Shown: positions 8,119 through 19,740 of the stretch, piece after piece
How positions within the stretch are numbered: the stretch's first letter is position 1
Layout of the letters: each line of letters opens with the position of its first letter
Origin: Mytilinidion resinicola
Lineage: Eukaryota; Ascomycota; Dothideomycetes; Mytilinidiales; Mytilinidiaceae
Reading direction: 5' to 3'
Assembly: GCF_010093595.1 (NCBI RefSeq)
Contig: NW_022985472.1
Span: 153,168-217,167 of the forward strand
Length of the DNA: 64,000 nt
Translations under genes and position numbers: made by a program
The notes under the pieces: model-generated
Databases searched by the model: none
Told to the model about the DNA's origin: nothing
Seen by the model: the letters and a program-made list of their open reading frames with translations, nothing else

Positions 8119-10842
8119 CTAATACGTAAACCTTTGGCTAGATGGTTCATAACTATATGAAATTAGCATGTTGAATAACGGCCTCCGGTCCAACAAGTCA
8201 TGCAACTCACGAGGCCAAACCACTACTCGCTCAAACCTCTTCGCCTGCAAATGGTACAGATTCTCCGCAATTTCTAGCACAGCATCATTATTTTTCTCTT
8301 CAAAAATCACTCTTTGCACATGGTCCTCTTGAGTGTCAAGTAGCTCCAAAACCGCTCGGATCAATTGAATATCCTCCGGATCGGGGAATTGCGTCAACTG
8401 CACCATCCCCGACTCACCCGAAGCCGCGTTGAAGTCTCGCACATAAGCTTCGAAGGTTGCTGCTACGAAAGACAGCCAGCCGCACACAATTTGCGTGCAG
8501 TGGAAAGCTGTAATGGCAGAGATGACGGGAATATCAAATGCTTCGCCTCCCTCGGACCACCATGGAGCCATTTCATATGAGAGTCTGAGGGCGGATATTG
8601 CATAAGCTGCGACTTCGCGGCATTCGGTGTATGGGTGAAGTCCACGTAACCTAACGGCTTCGGCGTGCTCCGCTGTTGCAAGGTTGTCGTTTGGAGGCGA
8701 TAGGGAGGAATTGTCGTTTTCGATGGAGCCGTCGAATATGCTCTTGAAAATCGCGTTTGTTCGTTGATAGTTCCGACTGTGGAGTGCGTCTTTAGCGAGA
8801 GAAATATCAACTTGGAGGGCGAGTTTGGTGTGGTCAAAGATGGGAAGGCAGCCGAGTAGGACTTTGTCACCAAGAGTGAGGTTCTCTTTGCTTTTTGGGA
8901 GACGTTGCCACATCGCTTGCCACGTGTCGAGTGCGTGCTTGAAATCTTTCAGTTGTTGCGCGTCTTGTGGGGAGGTTCGTTCATGGTCTTGTTGTTGTTT
9001 CCTCCAGGCCCAGACGCTCTCGTTGAGTGCGAGGATCAGCACCAAGCAACCGAACTCGCTAACGTTCGAAATCAAATCCGTTTTGATGCTGGCCGTATTT
9101 GTTAGAGGTTCCATTGCGGGCCCTTGTTCCGTATGCGCGGCTATCATCGCTATAGACATCTTGAAGGTACGTTCAACCGACCCCAAGGCGCCAAGGTCAA
9201 TTGTAGTTTCGGGTGGTGGAACGATTTTCGGTGGAAATAAACTTGATAATGTGCTTTGAAGAGGGCATACATCAGCTGCTTCAATACCCAGGGCCTTCCA
9301 TTGCTTTTCGGTGCCGGCCTCCCAAAGTGCTTCTCGACAGGGCAGCTCCAGTTCAATGTGGGAATGGCCAATGAAGGGCTGGGCCGGATTGATCAACGTC
9401 AGTCCGGCACTGCAAACAAAATAGGCGCAGAAATAGGTGCGTTTTCTTTCCTCGAACAGGGCCCATGTATGCCAATCTGAGTTCACAGCGTTTTCCGAGG
9501 CTCTAGTTGATGCCGCAACGTTCACTTTCCCTAGCTTTGCATCTTGGACCAAAGAAGCAAGGCAGCAGATGTGTTGGACAGCTACTTGCTCGAGCACTTG
9601 GTTTCCCTCGCAAAAACAGAACTGGATATATTGAATAAAGGCTTGGATAACAGAAACATCTGGCGGGGGCATTTGTGAGGATTCATATGATGATCTTCTG
9701 AGATACTTCCGCACTTCGGATCCAGTCTCTTCGAAGAACCTTTGTGCGAGGAGTGGACATAGACTGTATGCTGCACCAAGCGCAATAATAGAGTACAGAA
9801 GGCAACGAGGCATTTTTCTCCCATTGCGGGTATTGAATGGTGCTGTGCTGGCATCGAATCGAGGGTTTGAAATGCAGTCTTCGAGATCTGACGTACTCAG
9901 GTCTGCTGAGAAAAGCCGGAAGGTCGGTAGATGCAGCAGCGGAATATTTGGGTACGAGTGAGTTTTGTACGCAGCTAACAAACTTGCAATATCGATATTG
10001 GTAAGGATTTCATCAACGCTGCAGGTACCGTTCTGGAAAGTCCTCGGAACCGAGGGCGAGGATAAGTTGGGCCGGACCAGACCTGGCGAAGATGTGGCCC
10101 AGGTATGAAATTCAAATCCAAATGGGCCACTTGGAGGATGCACATGTCGGTCAGGTGTGAGCAACTCATCGAGAGAAGCACGAAAGTCGAATGCCGGGAA
10201 TGGTCTGTCAAGCGGTCTGTCGGTCTCGAGTCCACAGAGGGTGCTTATAGGCGGGCTCCACGCTCCATGTCCAAGTACCAGCGTGTTGCTGTCATAATGG
10301 TTCGTTCCTCCGTTTTCGTCAATGGGAGCATCATGCGTGGTCGAGCGTAAGAAGTCTCTAACATCCGGCCACAGGCCTGGAAACGCTTCGGCCACGGCCT
10401 GTGCGAGACCAAAATCGCCCGTGCCTCGAGTTGTAGTCTCTAGGACGTCGTCGTTGTCGAAGTTAAAGTATTCTGGTTCTTGGCCCAGCTCTTGCACGGC
10501 GTCGTCGCTAAAGTCATTGCTTTCTCGTTCTTCGTTCAGATGTTGCAAAGCGCCCGGTGGAGCCTCGTTCAATCTCGGCCGTTTGGGGCTGGTTGGTGAA
10601 CTTGCGGCTGATGAAGAAGTGCGCCTGTTTCCAATCTCTGCGGCGTGCTCTACGGGGTGTACCGTCCTACAATGACGCTGTAGGCCATCCATTCGCGTGA
10701 ACTTGCGATGGCAGACTGTACAGGACTTCGCCTTGGGACTCACGTGAGATAGTTCGTGGCGGCGGAGATGGTCCGGGCGGGCGAAGGTCCGGCTGCATAT
10801 CGCGCATTGGGACGCCGTATTTGAAGCGGGAGAATGTTGCAT
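8119..10842 (-). CDS. C2H2 zinc-finger transcription factor with fungal-specific TF domain
   Basis: A single-exon gene of 907 residues. Two adjacent C2H2 fingers lie at residues 13-33 (C13, C16, H29, H33) and 41-62 (C41, C44, H57, H62), joined by a short basic linker. A low-complexity acidic region follows (about 70-130). The rest matches the fungal-specific transcription factor domain (PF04082-like): YPNIPLLHLPTF near the domain start, LLYSIIALGAAYS, and ERKRTYFCAYFVCSAG in the middle. Such proteins are nuclear regulators of carbon use, development or secondary metabolism; the target here is unknown. The ATG at 10842 precedes the first finger by 12 codons, as is usual. It converges on the RING pair. 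Confidence 0.85.
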   Translation of the reverse strand: MQHSPASNTASQCAICSRTFARPDHLRRHELSHVSPKAKSCTVCHRKFTRMDGLQRHCRTVHPVEHAAEIGNRRTSSSAASSPTSPKRPRLNEAPPGALQHLNEERESNDFSDDAVQELGQEPEYFNFDNDDVLETTTRGTGDFGLAQAVAEAFPGLWPDVRDFLRSTTHDAPIDENGGTNHYDSNTLVLGHGAWSPPISTLCGLETDRPLDRPFPAFDFRASLDELLTPDRHVHPPSGPFGFEFHTWATSSPGLVRPNLSSPSVPRTFQNGTCSVDEILTNIDIASLLAAYKTHSYPNIPLLHLPTFRLFSADLSTSDLEDCISNPRFDASTAPFNTRNGRKMPRCLLYSIIALGAAYSLCPLLAQRFFEETGSEVRKYLRRSSYESSQMPPPDVSVIQAFIQYIQFCFCEGNQVLEQVAVQHICCLASLVQDAKLGKVNVAASTRASENAVNSDWHTWALFEERKRTYFCAYFVCSAGLTLINPAQPFIGHSHIELELPCREALWEAGTEKQWKALGIEAADVCPLQSTLSSLFPPKIVPPPETTIDLGALGSVERTFKMSIAMIAAHTEQGPAMEPLTNTASIKTDLISNVSEFGCLVLILALNESVWAWRKQQQDHERTSPQDAQQLKDFKHALDTWQAMWQRLPKSKENLTLGDKVLLGCLPIFDHTKLALQVDISLAKDALHSRNYQRTNAIFKSIFDGSIENDNSSLSPPNDNLATAEHAEAVRLRGLHPYTECREVAAYAISALRLSYEMAPWWSEGGEAFDIPVISAITAFHCTQIVCGWLSFVAATFEAYVRDFNAASGESGMVQLTQFPDPEDIQLIRAVLELLDTQEDHVQRVIFEEKNNDAVLEIAENLYHLQAKRFERVVVWPRELHDLLDRRPLFNMLISYSYEPSSQRFTY

Positions 10843-12330
10843 GATGGATGCCTCTGCCGGTAGTCGAAGGGGTGGAGTGCTGAGTGTCGTGATGTTGAAC
10901 AGGTCAGGGAGGGAGAATAAGTGGGTTCTGGCCTCAATTTGCGGGGAAGAATCCGGAGGAAGCTAACCCGAAGGAGGAATCTGCATCGCCACCTTCAATT
11001 CGTCCGACACGTGCACTTCCACGTGACTTCCTTGCTATCAAACTTGCCGCATGCACAGGCTCTGTTGAATATCACGGAGTTCAAGGGAGCCTGAGCTATG
11101 CCAATTTGCAGCTTAAGTAAGAGCCTGCACTAGGCCCCAGGTATTCCAAGTCCCAAGACGACAAGCGAGAAGCTTGTTGTAACTTTGAAGCTAAGATCGA
11201 ACTAGATATCACTCGTCGTGCTAACAGTGGAGCCAGGGACCAGGCTGCACGAGCATTTCCCGAGTGGGAACGGTAATGAACACTTGAACACGTCTCAGAC
11301 CAGTCTCCCCACATGCATCCTCAATATACCAAAAGGCGTGCAAAAGTCGAATGTAACACCACCTTCTGTCAGCTTTTCAGAGTTTGGTAATGAAAGAGGC
11401 GTTGCTCACTCTCGAGCCAAGTACCTCCCACACGAGGGTCCTTCTCGTAGTTCGCGAGCTCGGTGTCTCTCTGCGATCCTCCAAGTGTTTGGCAAGGTAC
11501 AGCCTCGATGCTCCTGCTCCAAGCCCAATGACGCTCCACTTGCGTCGTTGCAAGTGTGGTTGACCGAGTATTCGATGGGAATAGGCTGTTGTGGGTCCAT
11601 TGTTAGCTGCCTTTCGGGTATCGCTTGGCATGATGTATTGCCTCTCTCAAGTTGTATCCGCTTGACGTGAACTGAATAATAATGTAAAGGCTTTGTATAC
11701 TCGGATATACTCCCATAAAAAGACTCTCTACTTTCTACTTCTCCCACAACCTCGCCCCCGCCATTCTACGCACTGGATACACGATCGCCTCCGAGGATCG
11801 AACCGTCTCAGTCCGTGTGCGTACGCATTCAGAGAACCAGTAGAGATGTCGTGAGGCTGCCAATACTCCTGAAAAGGATTGAGTCGGGATAAAAATGGAA
11901 GAGCACCCAGAAAGATGATCCGAAAATGCTGCGAAAATGCGGGGAAAACATGGGGGAAGCAGGTGGCGCTGGGGGGGCGGGGCTCGGAATTTCTTGGCGC
12001 GAGCGGTCGTAAACTGGAGAACGCGAGTCCCCGAAAGGCTAGTAGAAGTATGTGAGTGATGAAAATGGGACGTGATGAAGTTGAGGACTTTGGGAAAGAC
12101 GCGTATCTACATGTAGTAGAGCGTCTCCGAGTATTAATCGTCTCCGTCTTTCTTTTCGAATTTTAACCCACGACACCGCAATATGCTCATCAAAACACCA
12201 ACGTGCCGATATGGACGTCTCCGCCTCGTGAACACATCGAAGCAAGCGCCCTGCCACTGCAACATGCAATGGCGACCTGAAGAGAAGGCGTATTGAGAAG
12301 AAGGCCGCTGAGAGCGACGAGAGGTGTTGA
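10843..12330. other. Long intergenic region, no supported gene
   Basis: About 1.5 kb upstream of the C2H2 regulator. Open frames at 11218-11670 (+) and 11406-11747 (-) overlap each other on opposite strands, lack domains and show no splice signals that extend them. A CACGTG motif lies near 11008. It probably holds the regulator's promoter. Confidence 0.45.
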
Positions 12331-12995
12331 TGTAGGGGTACGAGGAAGGCGTCTAGCAATCAAGCAGTTCAAGCTCTTGAGCACCTCCTGCAAATCCGAC
12401 AGAACCCATGGTAGGCACTACCACCAGAAACAACCGCGCTGACCGTCCAGAGCTCTCTCGTAGACCGAATTCGGATCATCCGCTGGATGAATCTGTCGTT
12501 GGAAGCTCGGATTCCTCTGTTTCTAACAAATCTCGCCTACATCGAGAAAGTCGGATCGATCGTCTTGGAAATACTAGAATTCCCCAGTTAAAAGACCAGC
12601 ATACTTCTTTACGACATTGAATTTGTCCAACAACGTGCGCAAGCTCAGCAAGCAGCTATCTACAACTACATCGCTCAGAGACATCCAAAAGCTAGCCAGC
12701 GACTAGCGAAGATACTATCCCAATCGCTCTAGCGTCGAAACAGGATAGTTCCGCGATAAAAGGGGTCGCAATTCTCACGATGGCTTCTCTCCCCGCAAGG
12801 TTCGTCGCTACTTTCTTCGCGATGCCTTTGCGCGATTTTCCAGATCAGAGACATACATCATGGCTTTACTTTGCCGTAATGGTGCCATTATACTTGCTCG
12901 TCTTGCTGGCTTACGGGGCTTATTTTCTCTACGTGGGGAAAAAGTATCGCGAGGAGGATAAGGCCTCAAAAAAGACTGGGGACACTAATCCATGA
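12331..12995 (+). pseudogene. Relic of a CorA-like Mg2+ transporter domain protein
   Basis: In one frame the DNA reads QAVQALEHLLQIRQNPW, stop (TAG 12412), ALPPETTALTVQSSLVD ... ILEFPS, stop (TAA 12589), YDIEFVQQRAQAQQAA and IYNYIAQRHPKASQRLA. One base is lost at 12709-12710, and the next frame continues DTIPIALASKQDSSAIKG, VAILTMASLPARFVATFFAM, then a hydrophobic span (WLYFAVMVPLYLLVLLAYGAY) and stop at 12995. The order (coiled coil, ASKxDSSA-K, FVATFFAM, last membrane span) is that of fungal CorA-like membrane proteins. Two stops and a frameshift make it a pseudogene. The last segment alone forms a 71-codon ORF from ATG 12780, which should not be taken as a separate gene. Confidence 0.55.
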
Positions 12996-14077
12996 ATATG
13001 ACCGGACTCTTCTTCCAATTATCCTCGCCGCCCCCACCGAGACTCGCACGTGTGAGACGCTAGAGCTACCACTATTTGAGCGAGGCCAAGCAAGGCACGA
13101 GAATTAGTACCGGAAGCTACTTGGAAGTGGAATCAAGGGGTTCTCATCTACTAAAGATCACCAATTGTGGCTTGTGGCACACGACCTTTGCCGCCCCGGG
13201 TGACGAACGAATGAAAATCAATCGTAGGCATACATCTTTGCCGACCTCTAAAAAGGAATAGGTTCCTACCATCTATGCGACTCCTCGGATTTGGTGCAAC
13301 GTGTTAAACCTCCAAGTCTTCGGTAATGGGCTCTCGGTCCACTACGGCCAGCCCATCCGAAGACTGATTTCACACAACCTTCTTGTCATCAGGGCGGCCG
13401 CTAGATTTCCTTGCAAAGGCTTGAAGAGGGATTTCAACAGTCATCCAAGACCGTGCGTTTTGGCACTGCGGACTCGTCGGCCTGTCCACGTTCCTTGCAG
13501 CATCACCCTAGGTGGATCTTATGTAGAATATTACGGCTCCTTAGCTCTCTTTTATATGATGCTGCGCCGTCATACCAGCCCTTTCTTATGAAAAATGAGA
13601 TATAACGTTATGGGACACGAAGAACAGCTTATACAAGATGTGGGTGCAGATTTCAAGGTGAGGAGGGGGATGACTGCTTCAACGTTATGACGCGCAGGAT
13701 GACCAAGAGGAGTAACAGTGCGATATGAAGCTCTCTAATGAGGTACAAAGGATGATTTTGTAGGTTATAACGTCCCTTCTGGCTAGAAATGAATCTGCCT
13801 GAGGTGCTGGGCCTGTTAAAATCATAATTTCAGTCTCTTACAGATTCGTCAGAATGGATCCAGCCTTCACAAACAGCGGCAAGAACTCTTTCCCTGACCC
13901 GAACAGTAGTGAATGGAATAAAAATCTACGCATTAAATACTCTGCTAAACAAGACCTTGGATTGCCGAAGAACTCATTCCCTGCTCCCGGCCCGCCGTCT
14001 CAGCTCCCTGTTTTCCGTCAACAACACCAACCTACCTCCAATCCAAAACACCATCCACCTCGACCACACTAAACATC
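12996..14077. other. Intergenic, no supported gene
   Basis: About 1.1 kb with short open frames only (13301-13591 and 13411-13605 overlap in different frames). Nothing recognised. The end holds the leader of the ankyrin gene. Confidence 0.5.
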
Positions 14078-15712
14078 ATGCTACTACCGGAGGTCCCGCA
14101 CGAGCTGCCTTGGGAGATCGCCGATTATCTCCCCAACGGGAGTCTCAAGAACCTGATCGAGGCCTACTCACTCCTCCATCTCGACCTGCAGTCGAGGCTA
14201 CATAAACGCGCGTTCGAGACTAGACCGACAAACGTGCCTCAAATCGCCGGTGAGTAATTCCCTCTCCTGCACAGGCCCGCCCCTGTTTGGGATGCCTCAA
14301 CATGGTTTCTAGACTCCGAACGAGACGTTTGTATCGCGAACTGGTCTAGAGCCTCCTTTTTGGACCATGTAGCGGGACAAAGGTGTACGAAACCTGGCTA
14401 GAAGGCGCTGGTTTCGTTTCCAATCTGTCCTTCCGTTCCGTTATGAACGTCCGCTAAGCATACTTTGAACTTCAGATAAGGAGCCTTTGGAGGAATGGGC
14501 TACACACGAAGGTCCCCTAGAATCAGCTATGCGATGGGCAATACGATACCGGCGGAGCCACCCAGTCGACTACTTACTGCGATATAACGTCGCTAGTCTC
14601 GATTCGAATGGAAACTGGCCAGTTTTGGACTGGCTGATGGAGCACGACCGCGCCCCAGTAGACATCATCAACACTATTTTACAGCATGCCGTAGGTCTAG
14701 GACAATTCAACGTGAACAAAGGCCGCGTGACGAATGCGCTTGGGGAGTATTTATTGCTTATTCCGGTGCCTGTAATTAAGGATGAAGAAGAGGACGACCT
14801 CGATGACCCCTGTGAGCATGGTAAACTATGCGAGTGCATATGGGACGTGACCGAGGCCGAACTTGAAGTGGTAAGTCCATCCCTATCCTCCGGCCATCTA
14901 CACTTGTGTGCACTCCTCTGCCGCCACTGAGATATCTCAATAGCACCCAGAAAATGTGGACGGATGACTCTTTATTTACTCTTGATTAGTAGGCTACTTA
15001 ATTGAGCTATACTAAGAGACGACACTTCGTTATCAGCAATAACATCAGAACTAACGATTGTCAGGTACGATTACTGCTCCAGTTAGGCGCCGATCCTATG
15101 GGTCTAAGATCCGATGTGCCGCCGATGGTGAATGATCTCAGAGGACTGCCAACACCAACCCTGTTCACCTTTCAAGCTAGGAATGAACACATCTTCAAAC
15201 TGCTCGTCCAAGCTGGCGCAGACATCCACTGGCAATCTCCTGACACTGGCGCAGCGCTCCTCAGAGCCTGTTATAGAGACATCCCCTCCACCATGGTTAG
15301 ATGCTTCCTAGAGCTGGGGACAGATTCAAACTGCACGCCCAACGCCCCACTTTCCAGTGGCCTAGCCCTCGAGCCACTCGCCATTGTCATCTTCCGAGAC
15401 GAGCTGGTGAAGGCAAATTTGCTCATTGATTACGGCGTCGATATGACCATTGTAGTGAAAGACGAAGCCACCCATATCCACCACATCGACACTCTTACGC
15501 CTAACCCTGCCAGCCTCCAAGTCTATAAGCGCGTGATAGCCCAGACGCCATATATCGACGTCAAATTCGATGGATTGACGGCTCTCCAGGAAGCAATAAT
15601 GATTGGACGACTCCACCTGGCTCGCTTGCTGGTCGACGCTGGCGCAGACGTCGGAATCATTGACCACGAAGGCAGCACTCTTTGCGATCTGGTTCGCATG
15701 CACTCATTCTAA
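14078..15712 (+). CDS. F-box-like / ankyrin-repeat protein
   Basis: Predicted exons are 14078-14249, 14476-14870 and 15065-15712, giving about 404 residues. The N-terminus (LLPEVPHELPWEIADYLPNG ... LIEAYSLLHLDLQSRL) is an F-box-like helix set common in fungal ankyrin proteins. Exon 3 carries ankyrin units: LLLQLGADPMGL, FKLLVQAGADIHW, CFLELGTDSNCTP, NLLIDYGVDMTI and LARLLVDAGADVGI. Such proteins act as protein-binding adaptors, often in SCF-type complexes; the partner is unknown. The first two introns are long for this window (226 and 194 nt) and may hide small exons. The stop TAA (15710-15712) directly abuts a good GTGAGT donor, and downstream sequence is open, so the end of the gene is doubtful (see next entry). 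Confidence 0.6.
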
Positions 15713-15976
15713 GTGAGTCGGTTTTGCGATGGCCTCAATTTCTTAATTGACTACTCTGTCAGGCTGCATAGGAAGGACATGATCATAGTCGACTGTATAA
15801 CACACTACATGAACGAAAACGACCGTGGCTTTTGGAATCGGAAGAAGGACGAGGGCAATCTTCGATTGCATTGGAAGTTGTTTCTAAATGCTTTCGACAC
15901 GTTGCAGAGGTTCGGGCCCTCTGAGGAACTAGATGAGCTCAAGCGAAAGTGGGAGTATCAAGAGTTTGTGCAATAA
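15713..15976 (+). other. Probable intron plus former last exon of the ankyrin gene
   Basis: Positions 15713-15762 look like a standard intron (GTGAGT ... TTGACTACTCTGTCAG). After it a frame (RLHRKDMIIVDCITHYMNEN ... LDELKRKWEYQEFVQ) runs to TAA at 15976 and looks coding. Splicing gives a frame that does not match exon 3, where a TAA precedes the donor. One extra base in exon 3, real or from assembly, would join them. If the stop is genuine, this exon is untranslated. Confidence 0.4.
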
Positions 15977-16816
15977 TAAGAGCCGGTCACATGAGTCCAG
16001 GAGAAGATCTACATAGAAAGTAACCGTGCCTAAGAGGTGTCACTGGCCGTGACGATGCAGTGAACCGGTCAAAACCGTTAGGCAGGTGTAACTCTAGACT
16101 CACGAAGGGATATGGTAGGGCTTCAGATAGTGGTGAGAGGTTATAACCGAGGTCCTCAGTCCCCTTAATTACGCATCTCTTCATATTCATCGTCCAACCA
16201 CCATCGATTCTGGCGGCATACATCCCACTCCTTTGGGGACCAACGAATGAATCCCTCGTCACCAATCCTTCGTTCAACATTTTCATGGTACTCCTGCTGA
16301 TGTATTGCATTCGATCCTACTGACGCTTGATTTGCAAGAAGAAACTCGAGAGAATCATGCAAAAGGTCTGATAGTAAAGTCACGTGTACTTGCTTTTCTG
16401 CACGAAAATGACATCCTTTGACTTGAGCGAAGGATTAACAGTTGCTACTTGCAGTCCGTTGTCAACTCCATCTCGTATATGCATACCAGCATTATTGTTG
16501 GAAATAGTACTTACCTCGAAAAGATGTGCTCTCACGTGACTGTCAGATATGGGTTGGTGGCATCTTTCGGAAACTCCTCTCCGCTGCCTGTGTTCTTACA
16601 CCACCAACGCATCCCACCGGCATCCCCACCCTTCCATCTGAACGTCATCTTTCACATCACTGAAACTTCAGAATCCATATCATTAAAAGCTCGGTGTAGT
16701 ACTACATACGCGAGATGATCCTCCCGAATGTTCCCCGCCGCAGCCTAAGCTAGCTCATGCTTGCATCATCACGGCCTCAGATCTTACGCTAGTTTGAGCC
16801 TGTAGTGCTGCACAAG
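15977..16816. other. Intergenic with one coding-like minus-strand segment
   Basis: A minus-strand frame at 16165-16383 reads plausibly as protein near its end (RWSPKEWDVCRQNRWWLDDE) but has no ATG and no partner exon that I could find. It may be a gene remnant. The rest is featureless and includes the HET gene promoter. Confidence 0.35.
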
Positions 16817-19740
16817 ATGGATCCTGGCGGGTATTTTCTGTGCGCTCCAGCGGACCCGTCCGGGACCATTGAAAAGGTGCCGTTCGTCGACGGGGACCAC
16901 AGATGGGATGGTGGGCAATTCCTGCTCTTTGCCAATCGAAACGCATTGCTTGACCACGTCCCCATTAATCTTCGAGAGATCGATGACGGAACACCTTACG
17001 TCAATGCGGTAGATCGAATCTCACCGTCCGAGAGGCAATCATTCTTCCAAACTTGGTTCTTCTTTGGCCTCCTTGCTGAGTTCTTCGCCCTCAATGACCT
17101 GGACGATCAAGCGCCTGGTGACGATGTCATGAAGAGAAGGAGCTCGCTACAGCAGCTGTACGACGATTTCACGGTCGAGGAGGGTGCGAGAAAATATATC
17201 ACCATCAGCAAACTATTTGAACAAGGGATCATGCATGGCTTGATGTGCTCTCTAAGAGATCATTCAACGGGACAGGTTAGCAGGTTTACATATCTTTGGA
17301 AATGTCTCAAATTCACCTACCATATGGTCAACATGTCGCTCAGCTACCTTGAGAAGCAAAATTGGATGTCCATCAGCGCCGTAGGCGAGTTTATGAGCAC
17401 TGCAATAGCGTACGCCGTACAATCGGCGTTCTTAGTCATACCGAATCCACCAATACTTACGTTTCCATGGCCTCAACACCCGCAGTATATGGGCCGTGGC
17501 TCAGTTGAGAATAGGATGAAGGATGCTGGCTGGTGTAAGAGCGACATCGATCGCATTGGACTGACTTACCAACGGCTCAACACGCAGCATTTCCTTAGCC
17601 ATCTCAAGAGGCGCGACCTTCGCTGGGACCATTCATCTTGCTCTAGACAAAGATGCAATGCAGCTCATATCGTGCCCCAAACATACGAACTATCTCATGC
17701 GCAAGATGGCTGCGGCTGCTCAGAAATCAAGGTCAACCTGGCAAAAGTCCAGCAGATTCTTAGAGATACGTCTACCTTTCCTATCTTGCGCGTTCACGTG
17801 GATGCGGATCTTAAGAGTGTAACCATCGACGTGGAACCATACACGGGCAGTAAAGTGTACGTTGCAATGTCCCATGTAAGTATATGAGTCCAGAACATAT
17901 CGCCTGAGTTTTTAACGAATGACTCTCCCGGTGTAGGTGTGGGCCGATGGCCTTGGGAATCCCTACGAGAACTCCCTGCATCGGTGTCAGATATCCCGCT
18001 TGGCGAAACTTATTCACAACCTCCAGGAAACGGTGGAAGCGAAGACTTCAGAATCCTGCGAACCTTACTTACTATGGATTGACACCTTGTGCTGCCCAGC
18101 AGTAGAGCGACAGACGAAAGCTCTTGCAATCGAAAGACTGCCTGCAGTATACACGGAAGCAAAGCATGTTCTTGTACTCGATTCCTCTATTTACTCATTC
18201 TTCTCAGAAGGCCTCCATCCCGCAGAAGTGTGTCTTAGGGCGTTGGCGTCTTCGAACTGGATGCGAAGGCTCTGGACTTTACAAGGTAATAACGCCATTA
18301 TGTAAAAGTGACGATAGCAAGCTGACCAAATTCCCAGAAGGGGCATTGGCAAGATCGCTCTACTTTCAATTTGCAGACCACCCAATTAGTATTGTCGATA
18401 AATCTGCGGAGTTGTTTCAGATTAGCATGTCGGACCCTAGATATCGGGCAATATTCATGGATGTTTCAGCGGAAGTATGTCATTTCCATGCGATTCTCTC
18501 TTTCAAGGTGTGTAGCCATGACTTACAGTGCTTTCTCTAGCTTTACAATCTCCACGGCTTCTTTAAGAAGCATCTTGATCAGTCATACTGGAACGAACAG
18601 ATGTGGGGGCCCTCCACCGTGTTCGGGCTTTTATGGATCCTCCAACGTGCTCTCCACTTCCGCTCCGCCTCGGTTGAAAGTGACGAGCCGCTGTGTATCG
18701 CAACTCTCCTGTCCCTGGACCTAGCAAGTATTGCCACCGTTCAGGGTCTCGAAGCTCGGATGGAGCAACTCTGGAAGCAGGTCGCGAGCAAGGGAAGCGG
18801 AGTCTCCGCCCGTATTATATTCTATGTCGACAACCCCATTCACAAGAAGGGTTTCGGATGGGCGCCCAAAAGCCTGCTGGGGTCGGATACCTATTCACCT
18901 CTGGACCTAAATAATCTGGCCGCTCGTTTCCTTCCCTCGGTAGTAATGAATGAGCCGGTCAAGCCAGAAGACCTGGGATCTCTCTCGGACTATGGCCTCC
19001 GAGTGAAGCTTCCCGGTCACGGTCTCAGTCTGAATCTTTGGCGAGAAAACAGCCCTATTTGGATGTGGAAAGGGTTGCTCGACACCCCCATCATGAACGA
19101 GAGTGTTCTTTGCCGCCATGAAACTACTGGACGCTGGTTCCGCGTGACCGAGTACCTCCGATGGAAAGCAGTCCAGCAATTGCCGGATAAAGAACTGCCG
19201 CGTTTCGGTGAAGCTAGCCCTAATCCACTCATTGAGGATCTCCGCGAAGGGAAAGTGTACCTAATCAGAGACGTGAAATCCTCGGCTCAGGGAGCCACTG
19301 TGTATCTGATGGCACAGGTACGGCAAGACATCCCGAGTGACTCTGATGACCGGAAGTCCATGTACGTCTATTCTCGCCGAACCGTCCTTCTTCACGAGGT
19401 TGACAGGACGTATGCGCGCGGCTTAGAGGCATTCCGAGAGATTGCGGCCGAAGTTGCCCAACACGAGCTTACCGAGAATTTGATCCAAGCTCGTAAGACG
19501 GAAAGCATTGAAAGCGATATCTACCAAACCGCGTTAGCCAAAGTTGTGTTGCAGGTTATTAAGCCCTTGTTTACAAAGGCTTTTAATACGGATTCTAGAG
19601 TATCTGAGTTTTTCAGCGCCAACTTGGGAATGACTTCTGCCCCGAATAACTGGGTGGTGGTTCCCTCCCTGCTTCCTTTCGAGGCAGTCCTTTCTGATAT
19701 GCCCGAGAACCAATCGTGGGTTGTGGACAGGGAGATTTGA
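16817..19740 (+). CDS. HET-domain (heterokaryon incompatibility) protein
   Basis: Four exons: 16817-17875, 17937-18285, 18338-18474 and 18541-19740, joined in frame to 914 residues. Introns are 61, 52 and 66 nt, all GT-AG. The HET domain starts near residue 350: YVAMSHVWADGLGNPYENSL, CQISRLAKLI, YLLWIDTLCCP, AIERLPAVYTEAKHVLVLD, and WMRRLWTLQEGALA. These are the conserved blocks of the subgroup with the SHVWADGLGNP signature. HET proteins trigger cell death on fusion of unlike fungal cells, or other immune-like responses. The 350-residue N-terminal part has no recognised domain but contains a CxxxRCNAAHIV segment near residue 280. ATG 16817 is the first in frame. The stop lies directly at the edge of a tandem repeat array, so its 3' UTR must be repeat DNA. 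Confidence 0.85.

Noticed and set aside
11218..11747. Two overlapping ORFs of 150 and 113 codons on opposite strands
   Set aside because: No motif, no splice structure, mutually exclusive, in the long upstream region of the C2H2 gene.
12780..12995. 71-residue single-span membrane protein
   Set aside because: It is the last piece of the decayed CorA-like gene; upstream sequence in shifted frames continues the same family.
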